The translations under genes and the position numbers were made by a program. Below, piece by piece: positions 48,652 to 57,768 of a stretch of DNA of 64,000 bases. The stretch comes from Chloroflexota bacterium (GTDB lineage: Bacteria; Chloroflexota; Dehalococcoidia; Lucifugimonadales; UBA3495). The stretch lies in contig JAPPMU010000020.1 of the NCBI GenBank assembly GCA_028873965.1, positions 95,429 through 159,428 of the forward strand, read 5' to 3'. A model generated the notes under the pieces. It was not told the origin of the DNA, searched no databases, and worked only from the letters and a program-made list of their open reading frames with translations. Position 1 is the first letter of the stretch, and each line of letters starts with the position of its first letter.

Positions 48652-49449
48652 TCAACCGGCGGTCGCCGGAGCCGCACCGCTCCCTTGGGAATAGGCGTGT
48701 ACGTCGCGCTCACGGTAGGAACGGTAACCGATGGTGGCGAACGCAATGCCCATCCAGAGAAGGAAGTGGCCGACGGCGGTGAAAGTACGGAACATTATGG
48801 TGAGTTCCGGCGGTAGCCAATCAGGGGCGGCGTCCCGGACGCTGGGCAGAGCGAAAGCGAGCAGGAGCGCCACCACAGCGTAGGCGATACCGATCCCCGC
48901 GTAACGAAGCCATCGACCGGATCCAGTCGAACTGCGGTTGATCAGACCCACCCCGTACACGACCAGCCCTACGGAAATGGTCGACACCGCGATGAAGAGA
49001 AACTGGAAACCCTGACGAGCCAGCAGCGTACCCTCATCGCCGATGCCGGGCGGGTTCAGCGGGAACTTGAGCTGGGTGTACATGGAAACGCCCCAGAAGC
49101 CCAGCAGGCCGGCCACTGCGGCCCAGGCCCAGGGATTCCAGCCCGGTGTCGCATTGCGCATCAGGTGATACAACGCGGTGAACACGGCACCAAAGAGGAT
49201 ACCTATGACGGCCAGCCCGAGGCTCATCCCGATGCGCTGACCACCCAGAGTGATCAGGAACGACAGCGGCAACGCCTCCTCTTCCTCCGGGTTGGCCAAC
49301 TGTTCGGCGCAACCGGCGCGGTCAATATCGCACCCTTCAAGGCCTATGGCCCATTCCATGACGGGGACGTTGAAGATGTTCATGTAGGCCGCGACGAGGA
49401 AGCCTACGATTACTCCCATTACGATGGCAGTGGGGAGGATGCGCGTCAT
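48652..49449 (-). CDS. cbtA: CbtA-type cobalt transporter subunit
   Basis: A 265-residue membrane protein with about five spans (residues 6-26, 65-88, 103-122, 143-170, 180-205, 228-246). The opening ILPTAIVMGVIVGFLVAAYMN and the FPLNPPG loop match CbtA, a predicted cobalt transporter usually paired with CbtB. Two adjacent ATG codons exist; 49449 has the better distance from GGAGG. Lies directly before the chelatase gene, which it nearly overlaps, and after cbtB. Confidence 0.85.
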   Translation of the reverse strand: MTRILPTAIVMGVIVGFLVAAYMNIFNVPVMEWAIGLEGCDIDRAGCAEQLANPEEEEALPLSFLITLGGQRIGMSLGLAVIGILFGAVFTALYHLMRNATPGWNPWAWAAVAGLLGFWGVSMYTQLKFPLNPPGIGDEGTLLARQGFQFLFIAVSTISVGLVVYGVGLINRSSTGSGRWLRYAGIGIAYAVVALLLAFALPSVRDAAPDWLPPELTIMFRTFTAVGHFLLWMGIAFATIGYRSYRERDVHAYSQGSGAAPATAG

Positions 49450-49625
49450 CATATACCTCCGATGACTATCTGACTGAACAGCTCATGCGGCCCAGACGGC
49501 CGACTGCCGTGTGAACGGACAAAGCGATCAGGCAGATTCACAACGCGCTCCTCCAGACGCTCCGCAGAGCGTTCGCGCGGCGAAACTTGCCGATCCTGTT
49601 CCGGCGCCAGCCGGAAGAAAGAGGC

Positions 49626-49653
49626 GGCCCAACGTCATAGTCAACGTCGGGCC
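49626..49653 (-). terminator. hairpin between cbtB and cbtA
   Basis: GGCCCAACGT / ACGTCGGGCC, 9 pairs with one mismatch, just past the cbtB stop. It may attenuate transcription into cbtA or protect the upstream mRNA; no strong U tract. Confidence 0.5.
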
Positions 49654-49663
49654 GGCCTAGAGC

Positions 49664-49864
49664 CTAATGGCACATGAAGGCCACGTGGCGGGCGTGGTGG
49701 AAGAACTCGTGAACGGTGGTCAGGATGCCCGGCGCGCCGATGGAAGCGGCGTGGACTCCGCCGTCAACGTAACCGACGAGATAGAGGGCGATAGCGCCGA
49801 GGACCATCCACGGGGCCCATGCGGCGGTATCGGTGGCGGACAGGAAGCGATTGATCATGCTCAT
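49664..49864 (-). CDS. cbtB: CbtB-type cobalt transporter subunit
   Basis: A 66-residue one-span protein (about residues 14-35) ending in HEFFHHARHVAFMCH, the histidine-rich C-terminus typical of CbtB and likely its cobalt-binding site. ATG 49864 (MSMINRF) follows GGAG; the longer frame upstream is not supported. Works with CbtA in cobalt uptake. Confidence 0.88.
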   Translation of the reverse strand: MSMINRFLSATDTAAWAPWMVLGAIALYLVGYVDGGVHAASIGAPGILTTVHEFFHHARHVAFMCH

Positions 49865-49979
49865 GTTTTCACTCCTCTGGTTCGGGGGTAGTCTCAAAAC
49901 TCCCAGTGGGTGAGATTGTAGTCCGTAACCCACGGATAAACAATACCGAGAGCCGGACAATATCGACAATCATCAAAGG

Positions 49980-50390
49980 TCAGCGTTCCACGAAAATGAG
50001 GTCGTCCTCCTTGCCGACCCAACGATCGCGGGATTCCTGGAAAGCCCGGAGCTTGTCGGGCTGCAGCTCGGTGCGCTTTTCGTTGTCGTCCAGGTACGGG
50101 TTGGGGAAATAGCAGCGCGCCAGGGTTTCGTCCCATCCGTGGGAGAACCGAACGTAGTAGGACTTGAGGTCGCCGTGGCTGGTGGCCTCCACGAACTGGA
50201 TGCCGTCGATCTTCTCCAGTTGGAGGTGGAAGTGCCAGTTATCGGCCTCGATGGTGGCCCAGCCGTTATGGACCTCCGGTTGCCTGATACCGTGGGCATG
50301 GTTCTCGCTGACCACGGAACCACCGCCCACCACCCACATCATCCTGGGGTCGCTGGTCAGTTCGTTGAGCAATTCGAGCGTGTTTTCCAT
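49980..50390 (-). CDS. unknown protein inside the cobalt/B12 operon
   Basis: A 136-residue soluble protein preceded by AGGAGG. It contains MMWVVGGGSVVSENHAHGIRQPEVHNGWATIEADNW and HFHLQLEKIDGIQFVEA, with seven histidines, several in likely beta strands, then a basic/acidic C-terminus. I do not recognise the family. It sits 18 bases after cobN and before cbtB, so a role in cobalt handling or corrin metabolism is likely by position. A heme-utilisation-like fold was considered but not supported. Confidence 0.7.
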   Translation of the reverse strand: MENTLELLNELTSDPRMMWVVGGGSVVSENHAHGIRQPEVHNGWATIEADNWHFHLQLEKIDGIQFVEATSHGDLKSYYVRFSHGWDETLARCYFPNPYLDDNEKRTELQPDKLRAFQESRDRWVGKEDDLIFVER

Positions 50391-50407
50391 CTGCCGCGTC
50401 CTCCTGC

Positions 50408-53400
50408 TTATGAAGTGGTTGCGGGGTTGTACCGAGCGCCGGCTTCCTGCCGGGCCTCGATGTCCGTCTCAAGTTCAAGGTACATCTGGCGGAGCTGGTC
50501 CAGCATTTCGGGTGGCGGGTTTTCCCAAAGGCCTCGTTGGACGGCCTCCAGCAGGCGTTCGACGATCCCCCGCAGGGCCCAGGGGTTGCTCTGCCGGAAG
50601 AATTCCTGCATGTCGGGATTCAGGACGTACTCTTCGGTGACGTCCTCGTACATCCAGTCCTCGATGACCTGCGCGGTGGCGTCGTAGCCGAACATGTAGT
50701 CCACGGTGGCGGCCAACTCGAAGGCGCCCTTGTAACCGTGGCGCTGCATTGATTCCATCCACTTGGGATTGACAACGCGGCTGCGGAAGACGCGCCGAGC
50801 CTCATCCTGCAGGTCCCGGACCCGGGCGCGGGAGGGGTCGCTGCTGTCGCCGAAGAACTGGCGCGGGCTGCGGCCGGTGAGGGAGCGCACGGTGGCGATC
50901 ATGCCGCCGTGGTACTGCATGTAGTCATCGCTGTCGAAGACGTCGTGCTCACGGTTGTCCTGGTTCTTGGCGGCGATGACGATCTGGCCAAAGCGGGTGC
51001 GGAACTCGTTGCGGGCGGTGACGCCGAAGTCCTGGCGGGAATAGGCATAACCACCCCACGAGGTGTACACCTCCGCCAAGTCGTGGACGGTTTCCCAGTT
51101 GCGCTCGTCCAGGACTCCCAGGATGCCGGCGCCGTATGCCCCCGGCTTGCTGCCGAAGATGCGGAACAGGGACGGGTCGCCGGCGCTGTCGGTGGCTTCA
51201 GGCTCCGGCGCGGCAGCGCGGCGTTCAGCGTCCTCGCGGACGTGCTTGACGACGTAGTTCTGCTCGGGGGATTCGTCCTGGGCCGCGGCGAGGGCGACGG
51301 CCTGGTCGATCAGATAGATGAGGTTGGGGAAGGCGTCGCGGAAGAATCCGCTGATGCGAACGGTAACGTCGATGCGGGGGCGGCCCAGCTCGGAGATGGG
51401 GATCACCTCCAAGCTGCTGACACGGCGGCTCTCGGCCTGCCACACGGGTTTCACGCCCAGCAGGTACAGGATCTGGGCGATGTCGTCACCGTGGGTGCGC
51501 ATGGCGGAGGTTCCCCAGACGACGACGCCCACCATTTCCGGATAGCCGCCCTCCTCGTCGAGGTATTTCTGCAACAGGGCGTCGCCCAGGGATTTGCCCA
51601 CGTCCCACGCGGTGGGCGAGGGCAACGCTCGGGGGTCCACTGAGTAGAAGTTGCGCCCGGTGGGCAGGACGTTGACCATGCCCCGGGTGGGCGCGCCGGA
51701 AGGACCAGGAGGAACGAACCGGCCGTCAAGGCCGCGCAAAAGGTTGTCAATTTCGTCGGTGGTGCGCAGGAGGGATGGGTAGATGTGCTGGCCCACATAG
51801 GAAAGCACGCTCTCGGTGCGCGCGTCGGGCCGGCCCAGGGTATCGGTTACCACCGTGGGGATTAGATGCGCGGCGAAACCGTCGTCGCAAAGACGCTGGT
51901 AGGCCTGGCGACACAGGGACTCCAAGGCTTCGATGACGTCCCCGGCGTTGCGGATGGGCGCATCTCCGTCCACTCCGCGCAATGCGGATGGAGTGCTGCC
52001 GTTGACCGCCGCTGCCGGATCTTCCATGAGGGCGTAGTAGTCGTAGCCCAAGGCTTCGGCCAGGGAGCGGCGGAGGCTGGGCACGGCTCCGTTGTCCAGG
52101 CGGGTCAGGGCGCAGAGGAGGCCCACCATCTGCTCGGCGGTGGGCGGCTGCCCCAAGGTGTGGAGGCCGTCCTTGATCTGGGCGTCCTTGATCTCGCAGA
52201 GGTAGCCGTCGATTTCCAGCATGAACTCGCCGAAGTCATCGGGCTGCTCGTCGACGCCGAGGTCGCGGTGGAGTTCGGCCTGCTGGACCATTTCCCAGAT
52301 CTGGGCTTCCAGGGTGGGCAGTTTGGCCGGGTCAAGGGTCTGGCACTGGTAGTGCTCGTCCATGAGCTGCTCCAGCTTGGCGATGTCGCCGTAGGAGTCA
52401 GCGGTGGTCATAGGCGGGATGAGATGGTCGATGATGGTGGCGTGGGTGCGCCGCTTGGCCTGGGTGCCCTCGCCGGGATTGTTGACGATGAACGGGTAGA
52501 AGAGCGGGATGTCGTCCAGCGCCACTTCGGGATAACAGGCCTGGGACAGCCCGACGCCCTTGCCCGGCAGCCATTCCAGGGTGCCGTGCTTACCGATGTG
52601 GATCATGGCGTCGGCCCGGAACACGTCGCGGATCCAGCGGTAGTAGGCCACGTAGTGGTGCGTGGGCGTGAGGTCGGGATTATGGTAAACCGAAATCGGG
52701 TTCTCACCGAAGCCCCGCGGCGGTTGCAGGCCGACAAACACGTTGCCCATGGGCACGCCGGCGATGGCGAGGCGATCCCCGGTGCGGTACACATGCCCGG
52801 GCGGTTCGCCCCAGGCTTCCAGCAGTTCGGAGCGCACCGATTCGGGGAAGCCGGCGTACCACCGAGCATAGTCCCGACGTTCGACGTGGCCGGCGGCCAG
52901 ACGAAGCTGCTCCTCGGTCAGCGTGTCGGTATCGTTGCTGCAACGCTCGATGATGCGCTGGACAAGTTCGTCGCCGTCGGCGGGGATGTCTTCGACCCGG
53001 TATCCGGCGTGTTTCAGGGCGTGCAGGAGGTTGATAGCCGATGCGGGAGTGTCAAGGCCAACGGCGTTGCCAATGCGCGCGTCCTTAGTGGGGTAGTTGC
53101 TCAGGATGATGGCGACGCGCTTTTCGGCGTTGGCCTTGCGGCGGAGGACGGCGTGCCGGGAGGCGAGGCGGGCGAGATAATCCATGCGGTCGGGTTGGGC
53201 GACGTAGCGCTGCATCCGGCCGGCGGACAGGGTGTCGGGAGCGGCGCCGGTGTCCTCCTTGAAGGACACGGGCACGGTGATGATCCGGCCGTCGAACTCG
53301 GGGAAGGCGACGTTCATGGCGGTGTCGATGGGACCGAGGCCCAGCGAACTCTCCTCCCATTCGGTGCGGCTGCCGGTGCTGACGATGCCCTGGATGATGG

Positions 53401-54304
53401 GCACGTCCAAGTTGTCGAGCAGTTCCTGCGACCAGCCGGTGGCGACGGTTGCGCCCGTGCCGCCCTGCTGGTGGTCGAGGTCGCTCATGGCGAGGCCCAT
53501 GGTGTTGACGATGCAGTCCACGCGGGGGAGGCCCTCGGAATCGACCATGTACTCCGTCAGGGTGTGGCCACCGTCGGTTTCGTCATCCTCAGGCTGATGC
53601 TTGAGGCTGTAGGAAAACACGGGGAGGACGTTGACGTCCTGGGCCTCCAGGCGGGCGATGAGATCGTCAACGAAGGCCAGGTTTCCGCTCATCCAGTGGG
53701 CGCGATAGAACAGGACGCCAACGGAGGGACAAGCCGGGTCAAACCGGGCTGCGCGGTAGTCGGCAACTGAAATGCCCTCGGGCATCTCGGGATGGTAAAT
53801 GCCTTGCCAAGGCATGGGCGCCGGCGCCTCGTGGCCGAAATCGCCGCCGAGGTAGGTGTCGGCGAGGAAGAGGAAGAGGTTGCGGAAGTTGAGCACGCCG
53901 CCGCGCATCAGATAGGAAAAGACGGCCTCGACCTCGGCGACCGGGGCGGTACACGCGGCGACCAGATCGTCATCCCATTCCTGGTGACCGGGGCAGGCGA
54001 TGAGCGGGGTGCGGTTGCGCAGGCAGATTTCCCAGAGCGGATCGAAGGCATCGCCGAGAGCACGCCGGCCTCCGAGAAGGCGCAACACGACTACCGAGGC
54101 GTCGTTGACGGCCTCCAAAAGTTCGCGGCGAGCGGTGGCGGCGGTGTCCGATTCGCCCTCCAAGGCTACCGGATTGAAGGCCTGAACAGTCACCGCGTCG
54201 CCCCAGGGCATACCCACGAGCGCGCGCTCGGCGGTGAGGATGTCGGTATCGGCGGTGGTTACCAGTACGATGGAACCCGCGGCGGTTTGCGCTTCGGTGG
54301 TCAT
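50408..54304 (-). CDS. cobN: cobaltochelatase subunit CobN
   Basis: A 1298-residue large chelatase subunit that binds the corrin ring (hydrogenobyrinate diamide) and inserts cobalt with the help of AAA+/VWA subunits. The length and segments such as HIGKHGTLEWLPGKG, PLFYPFIVNNPGEGTQAKRRTHATIIDHLIPP, NVLPTGRNFYSVDP and VVWGTSAMRTHGDD are diagnostic of the CobN/BchH family. Magnesium chelatase BchH is less likely because no bacteriochlorophyll genes are present and the operon has a B12 riboswitch. ATG 54304 is 3 bases after the cbiE stop. Confidence 0.95.
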   Translation of the reverse strand: MTTEAQTAAGSIVLVTTADTDILTAERALVGMPWGDAVTVQAFNPVALEGESDTAATARRELLEAVNDASVVVLRLLGGRRALGDAFDPLWEICLRNRTPLIACPGHQEWDDDLVAACTAPVAEVEAVFSYLMRGGVLNFRNLFLFLADTYLGGDFGHEAPAPMPWQGIYHPEMPEGISVADYRAARFDPACPSVGVLFYRAHWMSGNLAFVDDLIARLEAQDVNVLPVFSYSLKHQPEDDETDGGHTLTEYMVDSEGLPRVDCIVNTMGLAMSDLDHQQGGTGATVATGWSQELLDNLDVPIIQGIVSTGSRTEWEESSLGLGPIDTAMNVAFPEFDGRIITVPVSFKEDTGAAPDTLSAGRMQRYVAQPDRMDYLARLASRHAVLRRKANAEKRVAIILSNYPTKDARIGNAVGLDTPASAINLLHALKHAGYRVEDIPADGDELVQRIIERCSNDTDTLTEEQLRLAAGHVERRDYARWYAGFPESVRSELLEAWGEPPGHVYRTGDRLAIAGVPMGNVFVGLQPPRGFGENPISVYHNPDLTPTHHYVAYYRWIRDVFRADAMIHIGKHGTLEWLPGKGVGLSQACYPEVALDDIPLFYPFIVNNPGEGTQAKRRTHATIIDHLIPPMTTADSYGDIAKLEQLMDEHYQCQTLDPAKLPTLEAQIWEMVQQAELHRDLGVDEQPDDFGEFMLEIDGYLCEIKDAQIKDGLHTLGQPPTAEQMVGLLCALTRLDNGAVPSLRRSLAEALGYDYYALMEDPAAAVNGSTPSALRGVDGDAPIRNAGDVIEALESLCRQAYQRLCDDGFAAHLIPTVVTDTLGRPDARTESVLSYVGQHIYPSLLRTTDEIDNLLRGLDGRFVPPGPSGAPTRGMVNVLPTGRNFYSVDPRALPSPTAWDVGKSLGDALLQKYLDEEGGYPEMVGVVVWGTSAMRTHGDDIAQILYLLGVKPVWQAESRRVSSLEVIPISELGRPRIDVTVRISGFFRDAFPNLIYLIDQAVALAAAQDESPEQNYVVKHVREDAERRAAAPEPEATDSAGDPSLFRIFGSKPGAYGAGILGVLDERNWETVHDLAEVYTSWGGYAYSRQDFGVTARNEFRTRFGQIVIAAKNQDNREHDVFDSDDYMQYHGGMIATVRSLTGRSPRQFFGDSSDPSRARVRDLQDEARRVFRSRVVNPKWMESMQRHGYKGAFELAATVDYMFGYDATAQVIEDWMYEDVTEEYVLNPDMQEFFRQSNPWALRGIVERLLEAVQRGLWENPPPEMLDQLRQMYLELETDIEARQEAGARYNPATTS

Positions 54305-54307
54305 GGA

Positions 54308-54979
54308 CTAGTCGGTATCCTCAGTCGGCCGGGGGAAAACCATGATGGAAAGATCGCTGAATTCCTCGGTGATCTGGGCGAGTTCGGCCAGGGTGCCGTC
54401 CCAGCGCTGTTCGTCGGGCAGGGTGAGCCGCTGAAACACGGTGACGGGATGATCGGGGTCGGCGCCGTCGGTGATGGCGCCAGCGGCGATGGCCGGCGGC
54501 ATGAAGTCGAAGGGACGAGGGAGCAGGATCACGTTGCGCCGTCCCCGGTTCAGGGTCTCGACCAGCTCACCGAGTTCGGAGCCGCGATCCCAGCGCTGGT
54601 GCAGGGTCAGGAACAGTGACTCTTCGAGGGAGATGCCGGCGCGGGCGCAGGCAAACTGGATGCTGCTGACACCGGGCACCAGCTCGACAGTCTCGGCGCG
54701 ACGGCGGACGCGGTTCAACAACTCCTTGGCGGAGACGTTGAGGTCTCCCCAGACGCACACCACGCAGCGTTTGCCCTGCTGGGCCTGCTCCTGCGCATAG
54801 TCGAGCACGGCCTCCTGGTCGCGGTAGGCCATGGGGCGCACTTCGGCGTCGCCGGTGCGGCCGGCGACCACGTCGAGGACAGTCTTGAAACCCACCACGA
54901 GGTCGGCGCCCTGGATGGCCTCACGCCCTTTGAGGGTGAGCATGTCCGGGTCGCCGGGGCCGACGCCCACGACGATCAT
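54308..54979 (-). CDS. cbiE: cobalt-precorrin-7 (C5)-methyltransferase-like protein
   Basis: A 223-residue tetrapyrrole methylase. MIVVGVGPGDPDMLTLKGREAI is the SAM-binding opening of the CbiE group; VCVWGDLNVSAKELLNRV and VELVPGVSSIQFACARAGI are the following family strands. Methylates the corrin ring on the B12 pathway. The ATG at 54979 has AGGAA 8 bases upstream; an ATG nine codons earlier (55006) lacks a ribosome site. First gene after the riboswitch. Other corrin methylases share this fold, so the exact ring position is inferred. CbiT is not fused. Confidence 0.82.
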   Translation of the reverse strand: MIVVGVGPGDPDMLTLKGREAIQGADLVVGFKTVLDVVAGRTGDAEVRPMAYRDQEAVLDYAQEQAQQGKRCVVCVWGDLNVSAKELLNRVRRRAETVELVPGVSSIQFACARAGISLEESLFLTLHQRWDRGSELGELVETLNRGRRNVILLPRPFDFMPPAIAAGAITDGADPDHPVTVFQRLTLPDEQRWDGTLAELAQITEEFSDLSIMVFPRPTEDTD

Positions 54980-55020
54980 CTTGGTTCCTGCGTTTGCGGA
55001 TGTCATTCGGATGTTCGGCA

Positions 55021-55056
55021 AAAAGAAAACCCTGGGAAGCGGCTCCGCCAGGGTCA
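55021..55056 (-). terminator. riboswitch expression-platform terminator
   Basis: On the minus strand ACCCTGG / CCAGGGT forms a 7-bp stem, followed by TTTTCTTTTTG. It lies about 100 bases after the riboswitch aptamer and just before cbiE, as expected for B12-controlled transcription termination. An alternative pairing with an upstream AACCCTG could act as antiterminator. Confidence 0.7.
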
Positions 55057-55155
55057 GGGTTGTTGATGTTGCGAGTTCGCGCAGTGGGGTAAATGACCGA
55101 CTTACCACGCGAACCAGAACGACCCTGTTGAGCGCAGAGCAGAGTTCCGAGGCAG

Positions 55156-55329
55156 CACCGGGCAGGTCTCCTGGCTTGCGGCTCCAGGCCGAGCCGACGC
55201 CTTCCCGCAACCCGCATTCGCGGATGGCAGTGGCCAATCGTCGGCCGGCTCCCCGCTTACAGTGGCGCAACCGCGGCGGATTCGCACCGCCTTCCCAATT
55301 AAGCCCATGGGATTGTATGGCGCCCGGTG
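55156..55329 (-). ncRNA. cobalamin riboswitch
   Basis: On the minus strand the aptamer reads P1 (CACCGGG), then GGGAAGGCGGTGCGAATCC, GCCACTGTAAGCGGGGAGCC, and the B12 box AGCCAGGAGACCTGCC (complement of 55161-55176), closing with CCCGGTG. The order and spacing match the conserved core. It precedes the cbiE-cobN-unknown-cbtB-cbtA-chelatase operon and should repress it when coenzyme B12 is abundant. Confidence 0.93.
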
Positions 55330-55465
55330 TCCAGTTTTCGAGTTTTAATGCGCGGGCGAACCGCGCAGTCAATGTAGCCGGGATGATGGCCGCTGTCAAC
55401 GGCCGGCTCAAGGGGCATGTTACCCTATCAACAAATCGGCCGAATGTGGTGAAAAGGTATTGCGA

Positions 55466-57262
55466 ATGCTGATAAAGATACTCGGCGCCATTGCCGCCGT
55501 AATCGTCATTGCCATCATAGTCGTTGGACTGGCAATGTGGCGCGGACTGATACCGATTCCCGGCCCCTTGCTGGCGTTGCTGGTTGACGCGAAGGGGCCG
55601 GAATACTCGGCGCGCTACTACCCGTCGGACACGCTGGCCTACGGTTGGGTTACCCTGACGCCCGGCGGGGGCCAGTTCGAGGATATGCGGGATATTTGGG
55701 AGCGGTTCGACGAGTATCCCAAGTTCCGGGAGTTGGTTGACGAATTGCAGGCGGATTTTTTGGACGAGACGGGGATAGACTTTGAAACGGAGGTTATGCC
55801 GTGGATTGGCCCGGAGATTGGCGCGGCGTTGATCGACTTTGACGTTGCGGGTGAGACGCCCACGGTACTTTTGACGATTGGGGTTCGGGATAAGGGCGCC
55901 GCTGGGAAATTTCTGGCCAAGTGGATGGAATACACCGGCGAGGGAAACTTTGACACTGGCTCGCATCGGGGTTTCGACATCTGGGTGAACGACGAGGGAA
56001 CAGAGGCTTACGCGCTGACCAATGACTGGCTGGTGTTCGCCACGGACGAAAGAACTCTGACCGGAGCGCTGGACCGGATTGAAGATGGAGGGGATTCGCT
56101 GGCTGACGACGCCAACTTCATGGCGGCCCAGGCGGCATTGCCGGAACGACGTTTCTCGTCGTTTTACTTGGATTACCAACAGGGTCTGGAACTGTTGGAC
56201 GACTTCGTGGGCGGCGAATTCGGCACGCTAATGCCGGGCATGATCGGCCCGGCGGCCTTCACGGAACAAGCGCCGGACTGGGTGGCCGGCTCCACCGGAT
56301 GGGTAGAGCGGGGGATAACGATGGAGATGGTATCCCCCACCGTGTCCACTTTCGGGTTGGAAACTGTCGAGCTGCGAGACCCGGCCAACCTGCTGCCTGT
56401 CGATACCCTGGGCTTTATGGCCGGCGCCTTTGATCCTGACGTGGACCACTGGCGGACGGCGCTGGGGGAGTACGATTTGGACAGCCTGCTCCCCTATCCT
56501 GGAGTGATTGACGAAATCAACGACGGCGTGGACGAAATGGCCGGTGGCAACGCGCCGGAACTGAATGCTGACGCCACGCTGGCGGACGCGCTGGATCTGG
56601 GATTTTGGCTGGTCAAAGACCTCACCGGAATTGACCTGGAAGCGGATTTCTTCGACCACCTGTCCGGCCAGGCCATTCTGGCAGTGCAGGACTTTGACTT
56701 CGACGCCGTAATGGATGACCCCACCGCCAACGCAGTTGACGTGGTTGCAATGCTGTCTTATCAAGAAGACGGGAAAGAAGGGTTGGACGACACGATGGAT
56801 GAAGTTGCCAAGCTGTTGCAAAACCACGCCGGTCTGGAGGCCAGCTCGGTTGACGTGGGGGCGAATGATGACGCCACGGTTTTCGACCTGGGGTTGCTCG
56901 GGATGATGGTGGGCGGCCCAATCGGTTACCGGCCGGGCTACGTGCTGCACGACCAATACCTCACCCTTGGGACTACCGAAAGCGCGCTGGCTGCCATTGT
57001 TGAGCGCCAGAATGGCGAGGGAGACGGCCTGTCGTCCGATGCCGAATACCAGCGGGCAACCACCCACCTGGCGACTGACGGGCAGTTTCTGGGTTATGTT
57101 GACCTGCGGCGCATTGTCGCGCAGCTGGATGCGGACGACCTGGATTTGGAGCCGGAAGAATATCGGATATTGCGAGAAGGTATTGGCGTGGCAGCGTTCA
57201 GTTCCACCACCGGAGAAGATTACGCCAGGGGCGCGGCAGTGCTGACGCTGTTCCCGAAATAG
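55466..57262 (+). CDS. DUF3352-type membrane-anchored protein
   Basis: A 598-residue protein with one N-terminal membrane span (about residues 3-26) and a large outside region. ARYYPSDTLAYGWVTLTPGGGQ and later LATDERTL-like and YLDYQQGLELLDDF segments match DUF3352, found in membrane-anchored proteins of unknown role in Chloroflexota and cyanobacteria. ATG 55466, 8 bases after AAGG, is better than the TTG at 55460. Transcribed away from the riboswitch operon. Confidence 0.78.
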   Translation: MLIKILGAIAAVIVIAIIVVGLAMWRGLIPIPGPLLALLVDAKGPEYSARYYPSDTLAYGWVTLTPGGGQFEDMRDIWERFDEYPKFRELVDELQADFLDETGIDFETEVMPWIGPEIGAALIDFDVAGETPTVLLTIGVRDKGAAGKFLAKWMEYTGEGNFDTGSHRGFDIWVNDEGTEAYALTNDWLVFATDERTLTGALDRIEDGGDSLADDANFMAAQAALPERRFSSFYLDYQQGLELLDDFVGGEFGTLMPGMIGPAAFTEQAPDWVAGSTGWVERGITMEMVSPTVSTFGLETVELRDPANLLPVDTLGFMAGAFDPDVDHWRTALGEYDLDSLLPYPGVIDEINDGVDEMAGGNAPELNADATLADALDLGFWLVKDLTGIDLEADFFDHLSGQAILAVQDFDFDAVMDDPTANAVDVVAMLSYQEDGKEGLDDTMDEVAKLLQNHAGLEASSVDVGANDDATVFDLGLLGMMVGGPIGYRPGYVLHDQYLTLGTTESALAAIVERQNGEGDGLSSDAEYQRATTHLATDGQFLGYVDLRRIVAQLDADDLDLEPEEYRILREGIGVAAFSSTTGEDYARGAAVLTLFPK

Positions 57263-57323
57263 CGATCCCGGTGACGGTATAATCACGACGTCAGCCAAAG
57301 TTCGGGAACGGAGGAGAACCGTT

Positions 57324-57689
57324 ATGGGCGTGACTTATGCCAAAGGCAGCATCACCGGCCGAAACGAAGCGCGGGAGTTCGACTTTCTGGTGGATACCGG
57401 CACGACCTGGGTGGGTATCCCGCAGGCCGACATTGACGCTCTGGGATTGGATACCGTGCCCAACGCCAGCGCCGCCCTGATGATGGCTGACGGCAGCGTC
57501 AGTCACACTCCCGTTTACATTGCGGTTGGTATGCTGGAAGGAACGGGCTTCGTCAACGGCGCAGTACCGGCAGCGGTCCCGCTGGTGGGCTACAAACTGC
57601 TACAGGACCTGGGGTTCAAGGTGGACCTGGTGAACGAGCGCATTGAGCCACGACCCGACGGCGAGATCGGTCCGCCGTTCCTGCTGTAA
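57324..57689 (+). CDS. retropepsin-like (clan AA) aspartyl protease domain protein
   Basis: A 121-residue protein with FLVDTGTTWVGIP (DTGT active-site triad), a following ALGLDTVPNASAALMMADGS strand and PLVGYKLLQDLGFKVD, the family's G-x-x-LL closing helix. It likely works as a homodimer. Preceded by GGAGGAG. A second member is at 19214-19585, with little identity. No membrane segment. Confidence 0.8.
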   Translation: MGVTYAKGSITGRNEAREFDFLVDTGTTWVGIPQADIDALGLDTVPNASAALMMADGSVSHTPVYIAVGMLEGTGFVNGAVPAAVPLVGYKLLQDLGFKVDLVNERIEPRPDGEIGPPFLL

Positions 57690-57711
57690 CCGGGCGACCA
57701 CGGAGGAATGC

Positions 57712-57743
57712 GCGGAGGGGCGGCCCATAGGTCGCCCCTCCGC
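57712..57743. terminator. bidirectional hairpin between convergent genes
   Basis: GCGGAGGGGCG / CGCCCCTCCGC with GGCC/GGT inner pairs and a short loop. It stops transcription from both the protease-like and MoaD-like genes and belongs to the GGGGCG palindrome group. Confidence 0.75.
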
Positions 57744-57768
57744 TGTTGATTGATCCAAGGTTCAGTAT

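Noticed and set aside
49865..49979. A second cobalamin riboswitch upstream of cbtB
   Set aside because: No B12 box or GCCACTG core; the gap is too short and the gene lies inside the operon.
51866..53770. A 634-codon plus-strand frame inside cobN
   Set aside because: Antisense of a conserved CobN region; no ribosome site or recognisable domain.
54980..56179. Extension of the cbiE frame upstream across the riboswitch to 56179
   Set aside because: It would translate the riboswitch and the antisense of the DUF3352 gene; the real start is next to a ribosome site after the riboswitch terminator.
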